Source: Papaver somniferum
Lineage: Eukaryota > Streptophyta > Magnoliopsida > Ranunculales > Papaveraceae
Direction: 5' to 3'
Assembly (NCBI RefSeq): GCF_003573695.1
Contig: NC_039361.1
Location: forward strand, 36,087,702-36,151,701
DNA: 64,000 nucleotides
Shown: one piece after another, positions 22,134-33,742 of the stretch
How the letters are laid out: each line of letters opens with the position of its first letter
How positions within the stretch are numbered: the first letter of the stretch is position 1
Notes under the pieces: generated by a model
Databases searched by the model: none
What the model was told of the DNA's origin: nothing
Seen by the model: the letters and a program-made list of their open reading frames with translations, nothing else
Program-made: the position numbers and the translations under genes

Positions 22134-24874
22134 AAGAGCATCCAATCATGTTGGTACCTCGAATTTAAACCATCCATCAAGTTCAGTGGCCTCACAGTTA
22201 CAAGAACAAGAAGCAAGTGTTCAAGGTTCTGAAATTAGCACAACATCTGTGATTCGTCACAAAAGGGAAGAAGAATAGGAAGATCCAGTTGTAACTGAAG
22301 CAAAGAAGAAATTACGTACAATAAGGTCAGATGTATGGAATGAATTTGAAAGAATTTTTACTACAAAGCTTGGAGCAGATGGGAAGAAGGTGCACCTAAT
22401 TATAGGTTAATGCAAGCATTGTAGCAAGAGAATTGAAGAACCGAGTTCAAAAGGAACCAATGGCTTGAGATCTCATCTAAATACCTGCAAAAAGAAGCCA
22501 GAGCATCAGCATGAATAGTTGCAATCAAATAGGTAATACACAAACTAAGTTAGCTAATTGGAAATATGATCCTGATGCTACTAGAATACTTGTTTCTCAG
22601 ATGATTACCAAGCATGATTATCCAATAAATATGGTGGAGCATGCATATTTTAGAGAGTTTGTTAGCTGTCTGAATCCTTCTACTAAGTGTCACAGTATCA
22701 ATACAACTAGAGAAGATATCATGAAACTGTATGCCGAGTTCAATGTGCAATTACAAGATCAATTTGAAACAACAAAATCTAAATATAGTTTAACAACAGA
22801 TATGTTGACATGTAAACAAACAAAATATAGTTATTGTTGTGCGACAATGCATTACACAGATGATGAATGGAAACTGATTAAGAAAGCACTAACATACAAT
22901 TTATTGTCGTTACCACATACTGGAGAAGTTCTACAGAATTGAAGAACCAAGTGCAAAAGGAACCAATGGCTTGAGATCGCATCTAAATACCTGCAAAAAG
23001 AAGCCAGAGAATCAGCATGAATAATTGCAATCAAACAGGTAATACACAAACTAAGTTAACTAATTGGAAATATGATCATGATGCTACTAGAATACTTGTT
23101 GCTCAGATGATTACCAAGCAGGATTATCCAATCAATATGGTGGAGCATGCATATTTTAGAGAGTTTGTTAGGTGTCTGAATCCTTCTACTAAGTGTCACA
23201 GTAGCAATACAACTAGAGAAGATATCATGAAACTGTATGCTGAGTTCAATGTGCAATTACAAGATCAATTTGAAACAACAAAATCTTAATGTAGTTTAAA
23301 AACAGATATGTGGACATGTAAACATACAAAATATAGATATTGTTGTGCGACAATGCATTACATAGATGATGAATGGAAACTGATTAAGAAAGCACTAACA
23401 TACAATTTATTGTCGTCACCACGTACTGGAGAAGTTCTACAGAATTGAAGCACCAAGTGCAAAAGAAACCAATGGCTTGAGATCTCATCTAAATACCTGC
23501 AAAAAGAAGCCAGAGAATCAGCATGAATAATTGCAATCAATCAGGTAATACACAAACTAAGTTAACTAATTGGAAATATGATCCTGATGCTACTAGAATA
23601 CTTGTTGCTCAGATGATTACCAAGCATGATTATCCAATCAATGTGGTGGAGCATGCATATTTTAGAGAGTTTATTAGGTGTCTGAATCCTTCTACTAAGT
23701 GTCACAGTAGCAATACAACTAGAGAAGATATCATGAAACTGTATGTTGAGTTCAATGTACAATTACAATATCAATTTGAAACAACAAAATCTAAATGTAG
23801 TTTAACAACAGATATGTGGACATGTAAACAAACAAAATATAGTTATTGTTGTGCGGCAATGCATTACATAGATGATGAATGGAAACTGATTAAGAAAGCA
23901 CTAACATACAATTTATTGCCGTCACCACATACTGGAGAAGTTCTACAGAATTGAAGCACCAAGTGCAAAAGGAACCAGTGGCTTGAGATCTCATCTAAAT
24001 ACCTGCAAAAAGAAGCCAGAAAATCAGCATGAATAATTGCAATCAAACAGGTAATACACAAACTAAGTTAGCTAATTGGAAATATGATCATGATTCTCCT
24101 AGAATACTTGTTTCTCAGATGATTACCAAGCATGATTATCCAATCAATATGGTGGAGCATGCGCATTTTAGAGAGTTTGTTAGGTGTATGAATCCTTCTA
24201 CTAAGTGTCACAGTAGCAATACAACTAGAGAAGATATCATGAAACTGTATGCTGAGTTCAATATGCAATTACAAGATCAATTTGAAACAACAAAATCTAA
24301 ATGTAGTTTAACAACAGATATGTGGACATGTAAACATACAAAATATAGTTATTGTTGTGCGACAATGCATTACATAGATGATGAATGGAAACTGATTAAG
24401 AAAGCACTAACACACAATTTATTGCCGTCACCACATACTGGAGAATTTCTAGAAGATTTTGTGAAATAAGTAGCTCTAGGTTGGAATATAGATACTAAGC
24501 TTTTTGTTTTAGCTGTTGACAATGCTAAATCCAATGATGTTATGATGGAAAATCTGAAGACTTGGCTTAGTAGCAAGGATTGTCTAGCTTTTTAGGGGGA
24601 TTTGTTTCAAAGGAGCTGTAGCAATCATGTATTGCATTTAATTTTGTTATGTGAGATAAAAGTAGTTACTCCATTTATAGATGTAATTAGAGAGTGTGTG
24701 AAATATGTCAAGTCAAGACAGACTAGAAAATAGAGGTTTGCAAATGCTATGTCACTAGTTATGCTTCCTGGAAGGTATGTTAGTTTAGATTTGGACACCA
24801 GATTGAACTCCAACTTTAAGATAATTAAGGATGCAATTGATTTGAGACAAGATATTGTTAGGCTAGCTGAGTTG
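22134..24874 (+). pseudogene. hAT transposase (BED finger, RICESLEEPER-like), first part with fourfold tandem duplication
   Basis: The N-terminal serine/glutamine-rich stretch is followed by a BED finger (SDVWNEFERIF...CKHCSKRIEEP...LRSHLNTCKKKP) with in-frame stops TAG and TAA. Then comes the hAT core: DATRILVSQMITKHDYPINM, MVEHAYFREFV, SLTTDMLTC (first catalytic Asp in LTTDMWT of the other copies), DDEWKLIKKALTYNLL and PHTGE. After the last repeat it continues LFVLAVDNAKSNDVMMENLK (second catalytic Asp) and DTRLNSNFKIIKDAIDLRQD, and is cut at 24880 by the copia element. The rest resumes at 31242. Confidence 0.93.
22431..24454 (+). repeat. Four tandem 506-bp copies of a transposase segment
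   Basis: Copies are at 22431-22936, 22937-23442, 23443-23948 and 23949-24454, each exactly 506 bp. All start AATTGAAG; the end after GGAGAA differs in copy 4. Each covers the C-terminal half of the BED finger through the PHTGE motif of the hAT core. Copies differ by scattered substitutions. 506 is not a multiple of three, and each junction introduces a stop after GEVLQN. Confidence 0.96.
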
Positions 24875-24879
24875 GATTC

Positions 24880-27419
24880 TGTTAGACCGTTGCTCGGTCG
24901 AACTCGCAAGCGTTGCTATCTCAAGCTTGTTTGTCAAGTTTAGGTGATCAAAACTATAAGTCTTGATTTCTATTCTACTTATAGCTATGTCTCAGATTAG
25001 GATAGAATGTGTAGTTGAGATTTAGACTTCACGGCGTTCATCGATAGAAGACGAAGATCTACTGAGGAGAGATTGGAGGATCTTCATCAACAAAAGGTAT
25101 GTGGAAACTAAAACTTATCTACCACACAGAAGTCTATTCTATTCTATCTCCTATTTAGACTAAGTCGTACAACTATATAGAATTTTACATTATACACATT
25201 TGATATTTAGGGCTGAGCTTATCTTGCTTATATCTTTCTCTAAATATGTGTTGGAAGCTTTTTTCTTTAGCTATGTTCATCATTATTCTTGACGAGTTTA
25301 GTTGGAAACTAAATAATAAGTCAAAAGATGATCACGTGAAATTGCCTTGAAACATCTTACATGATTTGTGTGAGACAGTCATTTGATGTCGACTCGGAAT
25401 GTTTCGTATTGATCATTAGATCAATTGAAAATTACTTATGAGCTAATAGTTTGTGTGAGACAGCTATTGTCGTCTTTTAAGGATGTTTCAATGATTGAAA
25501 TGAGAGTTTAGAATAATTAACCATTCTCTGCATACCAGTATGCAAACTATAGTGATATGATTCAGGTCTGGAAACCAAGTTTGCACACCAGTATGAAAAT
25601 GGTTTTAATTGTTAAAGTCCTGGAACCAAGTTTGCATACCAGTATGCAAACAGTTCTACCCGAGTTAGGTCCGAAATGACAGTATGCATACCGTTTTGCG
25701 AACTGTCGGACAAGACCAAAGTCCGGAACTTAAGTTTGCATACCCATTTGCAAACTAAGTTGGTTAAAGTTCTAAAAATCGGTTAAGTATGATTCCATAC
25801 TCATGAAGAAATATATTTATAAATTAAGGAATGCAATCTTTGCAAACCGTGGCTAAATGTTCATGAATTTATTCTCTTGAATCAATCCGATTTTGTCTCA
25901 ATTGTGTCTTGTATACTTTTGTGAGAATATAAATAATTGAAAAACTCTATGAGTAACACAATTATAATATAAACAATTAAAAAACTCTGTGAGATTTATT
26001 TGATTATCATTTGATCTAGAAGTGTTAGATGAATGCGGTTAATAGAAAAGTGTTCATATGGCTAACTTCGGCTAACTATTGTTGAGACAACTCAATATAC
26101 ATGTTTAGGTAAGGTTACCCATATATAAATAAAAGTATATCTCATTTGTGTGTAACAAGCTAAGACCATCTAACGATGGAGAGATATTGCTTTGGTTTTA
26201 AGCAAACTTAGCTTGAATTTTAAATCAGGTTTTCATCTAACAGTGAATATTGATTGCTTTGTTTATAAACTATCAAACCTGGATTTGAAGACTATATAAG
26301 GGAGAACTCTAGCAACTGGAAAACCTAATCCCACACTTCTGTGTGATACTAGTTGCGACTAAAGTCGATTCTCCTTTAACCTAGGTTTTTCCTAAAACCA
26401 TTATAGGTTAACGACTTAAAGACTTCGTTGGGATTCTGAAGCCAGAACAACCTATTTTCACTGTAGTTGTGTGTTCTTATCTTACTTGTTCTATCGTATT
26501 GAGTACAATCTTCTCTAAGATTGGCTCGTGATTTATCTCCTATAGGTAATCGCAAATCTCTTCGTCTCATTCTTTATGATTCCACAATAACTTCTTCTAC
26601 TACCATGTAGTTAAGTTAGTGTGAGGTGATTTATATTTATAGGCTGTTCTTCGGGAATATAAGACCGGATTATCAATTTGTTCATGTTCACCTTGATTTA
26701 TCAAAAGACGGAACAAAAAGTTCGTAGGTATTTCTGTGGGAGACAGACTTATCTATCAGAATAGACTTTTCTGTGGAAGACATATTTGTTTACAAAGTCT
26801 TCGACTTTGGGTTGTAGAAACTCTTAGTTGTGGGTGAGATCAGCTAAGGGAATTAAGTGCATAGAGTCCTGCTGAGATTCAGAGGCGTAAGGAACGTGAC
26901 TGTACCTTTGTCAGTGTGAGACTTGTTTAGGGATCAACTACATTCCAGTCCGAAGTTAACTTGTAGTAGGATAGTGTCTGTAGAAGCTTAATACAGTGTG
27001 GTGTTCAAATCTGGACTAGGTCCTGGGGTTTTTCTGCATTTGCGGTTTCCTCTTTAACGAAATTTCTGGTGTCTTTGTTGTTTCTTTTCCGCATTATATT
27101 TGTTTATATAATTGAAATATCACAGGTTGTGCGTAGTTCAATCAATTAGTAAATCCAACCTTTGGTTGTTGATTGAAATTGATTGACACTTGAACATTGG
27201 TCTTTGGTACCGTTCAAGTTATTTCTCATATCAATCAGGCTCACAAATCTCTATCTGTTCGACTGCAGATTGTATTGAGAAATTGAGATATAACTCTTGG
27301 ATATATTTTCTTGATTGAGTCTGACTTTTTAGTTGATTCTCTTGGAATTATATTGGAGTTAGTCCATACAGATTGCCGAACGAAATATTGGGTGTCGTTG
27401 TTAGACCCCCGTTTTTTCA
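24880..27419 (+). repeat. 5' LTR of the copia element
   Basis: Begins TGTTAGACCGTTGCTCGG and ends CCCCGTTTTTTCA. At 25519-25760 there is an array of palindromes; the best is 25630-25651, with arms GTTTGCATAC and GTATGCAAAC. Spacing is about 60-70 bp, with GTCCGGAA/ AAGTTCC-like linkers. Confidence 0.93.
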
Positions 27420-27421
27420 AT

Positions 27422-27433
27422 TGGTATCAGAGC
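27422..27433 (+). promoter_or_regulatory. Primer binding site, initiator tRNA-Met type
   Basis: TGGTATCAGAGC, the standard copia primer site, lies two bases after the 5' LTR end. Confidence 0.92.
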
Positions 27434-27485
27434 AGACAAATATGTTAAAGACCTCAAAATTATGTGTTTGTAGCAATCTGACTCT

Positions 27486-29035
27486 ATGGACAGAAGCGCT
27501 ATCTCTATAAACGTAACATCAGTCTTCGATGGCTCGAATTATTTATGGTGGAAAATTTTTATACGTGCCTTTCTTCAAGCACGTGATTTTCAATCATGGG
27601 TTTATGTTTTTAATGGCCATAATCCTCCAATGGTTACAGTAGACGGTGTAACTGTTGCAAAGGATATTGGTAGATATGATCCTGAGGAGATTCTCGCTGC
27701 AAAGCATAATTCTGACGGTTTAAATGCTACCATACATGCCATTATCCCATATCTTCAGCACCATGTGTCTACGTGCACTCGGTCTAAATATGCTTGGGAT
27801 ATCTTATAAACTGTATTTGAAGGGAATACATCTGAAAAGGAAGACATGCTTCAAAACCTAAATTATGATTGGGAAAACCTTCGTATGACTGATGAAGATT
27901 CATTTGATGAGTTTAATCACAAAGTGTCTGAAATTGTTAATGTATCCTTTGCATTGGGTAAGACTATTCCTAAACAGGACGTCATTGTGATGAAAATTCT
28001 CATATCGTTACCAGCTAGATACGATTCTAAGAAACATGTTATCTTTGAAAGAAATAACCTTGATACACTTTCCAGAAATACTCTTGTTGGGAAGTTAAAG
28101 ATCTTTGATCATGAGCATACATCCAAATCTGGAAAGGATATTTCTTTCAAAGCACAAAAGAACACTAAATTACTTGACAAAAGTAAAAGTGTTGGCAACT
28201 CTGTAGTTGATCTTATTGAGACCAATTCATCAGATGAAGATCTTGATAATTCAGTCTCACCGATCACAAGACAGTTTAGAGATCTTCTTTTGAAGACAAG
28301 TAAACGTTTCATTAGAGATAAACCCAGGTCATCATTCAAACATCATGACTGTGCCCCTCATAAAAACAGGGACACCGTCGATACTGATGATGGGGATATG
28401 CCATAGTGCTTCAAGTGTAAAGGTTTTGATCATTTTGCTAATGAGTGTCCAAATCTTAGAAAATACACTGGGAAGCAAAGGTCTTGCTGCAACTCTTGAT
28501 GAAATGTCTGATCACTATGATTCAAATGAAGATGAAAATTCAAGTGTTGCACTCCTTGGTGAAAATATTGATTTTGTTAACTGTAGCAATACGTACATCA
28601 ATCTTGATATTCTTCCTGGAGAAACTTCTTCAACCACTTTGGAGGATAAAATGGATTTATCTCTATCTACTGAAAATTCTATTCCACATGTTTCAGGTAC
28701 TTCAATTTGTTTAGCATCGTGCTTATCTATGGTGTCTGAACCGTCCTCCACATTGACATGTTCTTATTGTACTTTTAAGGTTCATGAACTCTCTAATTGT
28801 TTCAAGTACAAAACATAAAATAAGATATGTCAACAAACTTCAAAAGAGAGCAAATCGATTAGCAAACAAGCTCAATTATGTAATTTCAACTCATCTCCGA
28901 AGAAGTTGATTTCTAAAGAAAAAGATAGACCTCTACAGAAAATAACAAGGTCTAAACAATCTATGAAAAAGGGTATTAAGAATTCCGTACAAGAATTGTA
29001 TGGTGGACAGATTATTGTTCACCCCAAGACAGCTT
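27486..29035 (+). pseudogene. gag: Copia gag (UBN2/retrotran_gag type) with CCHC knuckle, broken
   Basis: ATG at 27486 starts MDRSAISINVTSVFDGSNYL, the usual copia Gag start. A stop replaces a codon after SKYAWDIL at 27807. The frame at 27846-28406 continues with FDEFNHKVSEIVNVSFALGK and LPARYDSKKHVIFERNNLDT. A CCHC knuckle, CFKCKGFDHFANEC, lies at about 28409-28450 after an in-frame TAG. A second knuckle-like CSYCTFKVHELSNC lies near 28760-28800. A long SDHYDSNEDENSS acidic linker between them is typical of SIRE-like elements. All of pol is missing. Confidence 0.9.
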
Positions 29036-29540
29036 AATTGTGTTGAAGGTGCATCTTGTCTCATGTAACCGAATTTAAAAAGAGACAAGATTTATGTACA
29101 GTCGGGTTTTAGGAAAAGAAAATTTGTTTATTTTTCTTTTTGTTTTCTGGAATTATGTTGATTTTTTCATAATTGATATTGAAAAGGTTTACCCTGTTTT
29201 GATTATTAAAAGAGGGTTAAAATAGAAAATTCTACCTTTTTAGGGTTATGAGTTGGTTGTACTTGAATCCTACTTACTCAGTATATAGGTTCTGAAACCC
29301 TAAATTCATTTTTCCTTCTCTAAAACTCTTTTTATCAAAAACTTGCTTATGGAGTTAGTTTTGTGTTTTCTTCACAATTCCATATCTTGATGGAGACTCC
29401 AAGCATCATATCTTCTGATGGAAAAGATGTTAATATGATTGGTAAGCCATCAATCATGAAGGAAAAAGATAAATATCATTCCTCTTCAACTTTGAAGAGA
29501 AAAAGGAAGCATATGAGAATTTCATTTTGATCCCGCTAGT
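29036..29540 (+). other. Copia internal spacer with promoter-like sequence and a short ORF
   Basis: TATATAGG at about 29281-29288 is followed by AAACCCTAAATTC. An ATG at about 29391 opens a short frame (METPSIISSDGKDVNMIGKP, ending in a basic KRKRKH stretch) that stops near 29531. It is probably what remains of a region between pol and the 3' LTR or a rearranged leader. Function unknown. Confidence 0.4.
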
Positions 29541-31241
29541 TTTCGTATTGATCATTCGATCACTTGAAAATTACTTATAAGCTAATGGTTTGTGTGGGAC
29601 AGCTATTGTCGTCTTCTAAGGATGTTTCAATGATTGAAATAGGAGTTTAGAACAATTAACCATTGTTTGGATATATCACAGTATGAAAATTGTTGTGTTA
29701 TGATTCAGGTCCGGAAACCAAGTTTGCATACCAGTATGCAAATGCTTATAACTGTTAAAGTTCGGGAACCAAGTTTGCATACCAGTATCCGAACGGTTCT
29801 ACCTGAGGTAGGTCCGAAACGACAATATGCATATCGGTTTGCGAACTGTCGGACAAGACCAAAGTCCGAAACTTAAGTTTGTGTACCTGTTTGCAAACTA
29901 AGTTGGTTAAAGTTCTAAACTCGGTTAAGTATGATTCCATACTCATGAACAAATACATTTATAAATTAAGGAATTCAATCTTAGCAAACCTTGGCTAAAT
30001 GTTCATGAATTGATTCTCTTGAATCCATCCGATTTTGTTTCAATTGTGTCTTGTATACTTCTATGAAAATATAAACAATTGAACAACTTTATGAGTAAAA
30101 CAATTAGATTCATTTGATTATCATTTGATCTAGAAGTGTTAGATGAATGTGGTTAATAGAAAAGTATTCATATGGATAACTTCGGTTAACTAAGTTTTTC
30201 CTAAAACCATTATAGGTTAACGACTAAAAGACTTCATTGGGATTCTGAAGCCAGACCCAACTATTTTCTCTGTAGTTGCGTGTTCTGATCTTTCTTGTTC
30301 TATCGTATTGAGTACTATCTTCTCTAAGATTGGCTCGAGATTTATCTCTGATAGGTAAGATATAAGTAGTAATCACAAAGCTCTTCGTCTCATTCTTTGT
30401 GATTCTACAATAACTTCTTCTACTACCATATAGTCAAGTTATTTTGAGGTGATTTATATTTCTAGGATGTTCTTCGGGAATATAAGACCGAATTTTCAAT
30501 TGGTTACTGTTCTCCTTGATTTATCAAAAGACGGAACAAAAACTTCGTAGGTATTTCTGTGGGACACAAATTTATCTATCATAATAGACTTTTCTGTGGG
30601 AGAAAAATTTGTTTATAAAGTCTTCGACTTTCAGTCGTAACAACTCTTAGTTGTGGGTGAGATCAGCTAAAGGAATCAAGTGCGTAGAGTCCTGCTGGGA
30701 TTCAGAGGCGTAAGGAACACGACTGTACCTTAATCGGTGTGAGACTTGGTTAGGGCTCAACTACATTCCAGTCTGAAGTTAACTTGTAGTAGGCTAGTGT
30801 TTGTAGCGGCTTAATACAGTGTGGTGTTCAAATCTGGACTAGGTCCCGGGGTTTTTCTTCATTTGCGGTTTCCTCGTTAACAAAACTTCTGGTGTCTTTG
30901 TTATTTCTTTCCCACATTATATTTGTTTATATAATTAAAATATCACAGGTTGTGTGTAGTTCAATCAATTGGTAAATCCAAACTTTGGTTGTTGATTGAA
31001 ATTGATTGACACTTGAACATTGGTGTTTGGTACCGTTCAAGTTATTTCTCATATCAATCAGACTCTCAGAACTCTATCAGTTAGATTGCAGATTGTATTG
31101 AGAAATTGAGATATAATTCTTGGATATATTTCCTTGATTGAGTCTGAGTGTCTAGTTGATTCTCTTGAATTATATTGGAGTTAGTCCATACATATTGCTG
31201 AACGAAATATTGGGTGTGGTTGTTAGACCCCCGCTTTTTCA
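29541..31241 (+). repeat. 3' LTR of the copia element, lacking its start and an internal block
   Basis: Homology with the 5' LTR begins at TTTCGTATTGATCATT (equivalent to about 25402), so the first ~520 bp are gone. A second deletion near 30192 removes the equivalent of about 26070-26385. It ends CCGCTTTTTCA followed by the target duplication GATTC. The palindrome array persists at 29715-29890. Confidence 0.9.
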
Positions 31242-32061
31242 GATTCTGACTTCACTGTACTACAAAGTTCTCAGGAGTGGCAACAAGGAATACATATATG
31301 TGAGTGTTTGGAAGTGTTTGATGTGATTTCAACCAAATTTGCAGGGATTAAGTATCCAACAACAAATATGTATTACAATAGGGTGTATGATATCAATAAA
31401 TGCATTAAAGGATGGGAAACTAGTGATCATGTGTATATCAGAGATATGAGATTGAAGATGAGGTCAAACTTTGATAGCTATTGAAGAGAATGTAACATGT
31501 TGATGGGCATTGGAGTGGTTTTAGATCCTAGGTATAAAGCTAGATGGATAGAGTTTTTTTAAAGAGATTACATGGTGTGCAGAACTGTTGTACTCTCAAA
31601 TTTCAGATATCACTCAATGCATTATTTTTCTTCTTATCAAAGCAACTCTACAACTCCAGATTATTTTGGTAATTCAGCTGAAATTGAGACTTTTATAATA
31701 ACTAGAAGTGATTTGAGTATAATAAATTTATGATGGAAAGCAGCGAGGTTGAGGTTCAGAAGTCAGAGTTGGAGAAATACTTAGAGGAACCAGTGCTTCC
31801 CAAAGGCACACCCATAGAAGAATTGAGGTTTGATATATATTGACTTGGTGGAAGAATCATGAACCTAAGTACCCAACTCTTGCAATTTCAAAAGATGTGT
31901 TGACTGTACCATTGACAAGTGTAGCATCAGAATCCATGTTCAGTACTGGTGGTAGAGTTCTTACAACACAAAAAAGTTCATTAGCTCCAAAAGTTGTTCA
32001 AGCATTGCTTTTCTTAAGTGATTGGTTGCCAGATCTCAATGATAATGCTAATACTGGTTAG
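31242..32061 (+). pseudogene. hAT transposase, C-terminal part including dimerisation domain
   Basis: The frame resumes DSDFTVLQSSQEWQQG, then FAGIKYPTTNMYYNRVYDIN and IGVVLDPRYKARWIEFF, with stops between blocks. 31840-32061 encodes the hAT C-terminal dimerisation domain: WWKNHEPKYPTLAISKDVLT, VPLTSVASESMFSTGGRVL and ALLFLSDWL. It is contiguous with the part ending at 24874 once the copia insertion is removed. Confidence 0.93.
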
Positions 32062-32555
32062 TAATTTTCATTTCCTTTCCTTACTTCATATTTATTGCAC
32101 TGCCAACTAACACATTTCACTTTCTTTGAAATGCAGATGTACAAATACTTTGAAGTTTAATGTATAAGGATTAAGGAGTAAGGAAGGAGGAATGCATGTT
32201 GTAGGCAGGCTACTTACAACTTACATGAAAACTCACATTTCGTGTTTTCTTTTGTAAAAACATGTAACTAAGCAATTTGAAACATTTGTATGTGTTTATT
32301 TTGTGTTTGGCATGAATTTTGAACTGAAAACTTCTTATTTTGAACTGAATTTGGGTCTAAAAAATAGGTTATGTAAATCTGTCCGATAAGGAAAATTATC
32401 GATAATATTACCGATATCCAATAACCTTAATGAAACGATATCGGCTAGAATTTTGAGAATTTCGTCAGAATTTATCGGTATCGGAATTCCGACAAAAATC
32501 ATCGGTATACCGGCTGAACCACTTCCCATTTCGATAAACACCGTTGACAGCCCTA
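32062..32555 (+). other. hAT 3' untranslated and subterminal region
   Basis: No coding sequence. 32390-32545 contains repeated TATCGGT/ACCGATA and GATATCGGC motifs resembling those near the left end (19110-19240). These are probably transposase-binding subterminal repeats. Confidence 0.6.
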
Positions 32556-32563
32556 ACTACGTG

Positions 32564-32825
32564 TGCATTGCTCATGCATTTTTACTAGTCGACATAAATC
32601 CACGAGTGACCTCAATTTAGATCATTAGTGTTGCAAATCACTGTTCAGCGATAATTAAGGGCAACACTAGAATAGCCAGACAAACAAAGTTGAACACTGG
32701 ACATAGCTCACACATTTTATTAGCGGTACAAGTATCAAAGTCAAACTCAACAACATACATTCCAAACATGAAAAATAAACATCTCCATAAAACTATAACT
32801 TCTTCCTAGTAGTGCAGGACCAACT
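32564..32825. other. Short intergenic stretch between hAT and NPL copy 1
   Basis: No gene recognised. It is probably 3' UTR/downstream sequence of the adjacent minus-strand NPL gene. I could not find a fourth exon like those of the other NPL copies here. Confidence 0.4.
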
Positions 32826-33468
32826 TCATTTTTCGACAATGTAACCAGATAGAAAAACGTTGTTTGACTCGTTAAAATTGCCACAGTCATCATTAATTGA
32901 AAATTGGACTTCCCCATCGTCCAATCCGAACTCAATATCCAGAGAGCACATATTACTTCGACCAGCACCAGGCATATCTAGACAGCATAAAACTATTTTG
33001 ACCTCTAAGACGGCACTCTACAAGAAACCTAGATGTAATAATACCAACCCCAAAACAAGCCTGCAGCAAAAAAAAATAAAAAAATTACTAAGATCACAAA
33101 ATAGAGTTCAAATGCAGGATAAGACTTACATGTACCCCTATAAGATTGTTTTCTTATTATTAAACTGTAACTTGTACATTAACAAATTAACAACACCCTA
33201 TATATGTAAATATATATTGAGAACATATATATTGCCATTGGTATTCAAATATAAACCTTTGTAACACGTAATTTTCCTTTTACTTTGTGAAACTTCGGAT
33301 CTTAAATCACAGATGTTCCTTTTTTTAACTCGACCCCTGATCATGAGCAGTAAGGATGGAAAAAAAAAACACTTCAGCTAATTGAATTTCATTCAAAAGA
33401 AAAAAAATGAAAATAGATCTAAAAATCACGAAAATAATACCACTTTAAATCTTACCCCAGAAAGTCAT
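32826..33468 (-). pseudogene. Nucleoplasmin-like domain gene copy 1 (FKBP53/43-type N-terminal domain), one in-frame stop
   Basis: Three exons read on the minus strand. Exon 1 is 33456-33468 (ATG, MTFWG, donor GTAAG). Exon 2 is 33257-33336 (acceptor ATCAG; GVELKKGTSVI-stop-DPKFHKVKGKLRVTK; donor GTTTAT). Exon 3 is 32826-33017 (acceptor TTGTAG; SAVLEVKIVLCCL...MCSLDIEFGLDDGEVQFSIN...VFLSGYIVEK-stop). Phases join perfectly. Only the TAA in exon 2 breaks the frame. The MxFWG start, CxLDIEF, FSI and SGYxIxK landmarks match the N-terminal nucleoplasmin-like domain of plant FKBP53-type histone chaperones/prolyl isomerases. There is no PPIase domain. The stop after VEK falls exactly at the end of the NPL core. 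Confidence 0.75.
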
Positions 33469-33742
33469 TTCCGTATACGGATCTAACTTCTGACAAGGTG
33501 ACCCAATGGATCAATGCTAAAACCCCAAGTCAGGATGATCGATACTCCTTCAGAGTTTTAATGCCAAAACGGCATATATTTGACAAAGTTTCGTCTGCTA
33601 TTATAAAACCCTGAATGATCCCCTGAGAGCAACTACAGTGGTACGACGATAACCAAAGATCAAAGACCAAAACGAACGACCAAATTTGAGTTTAGTCTGT
33701 AGTGTGACACTAGGCGTAGGATCCAAATATCGCACAAGTATT

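Larger units (their letters stand above)
24880..31241 (+). mobile_element. Copia (SIRE-like) LTR retrotransposon with pol deleted, inserted in the hAT gene
   Basis: Exact TSD GATTC (24875-24879, 31242-31246). Removing the element joins AELD-S...DSDFTVLQSS of the hAT frame. 5' LTR 24880-27419 (2540 bp); primer site TGGTATCAGAGC at 27422; gag remnant; then a spacer and a deleted 3' LTR (29541-31241). No protease, integrase, RT or RNase H sequence is left, so about 4 kb of coding sequence has been lost. Confidence 0.95.
19090..32555 (+). mobile_element. hAT transposon, hugely enlarged by nested insertions
   Basis: TIRs TAGGGCCATCA (19090) and the inverse of TTGACAGCCCTA (ending 32555) are a normal hAT pair. 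The 8-bp flanks ACTACAGG (19082-19089) and ACTACGTG (32556-32563) match at 6 of 8 positions, the length expected for hAT target duplications. Both ends share subterminal ATATCGGC, TATCGGTAAT-type blocks. The element encodes a BED-finger transposase pseudogene. About 8.8 kb of its length is two copia insertions and 1.5 kb is internal tandem duplication. Confidence 0.88.

Noticed and set aside
22431..24454. CRISPR-like or satellite array
   Set aside because: Units are 506-bp copies of transposase coding sequence without spacers; plant genome context excludes CRISPR.
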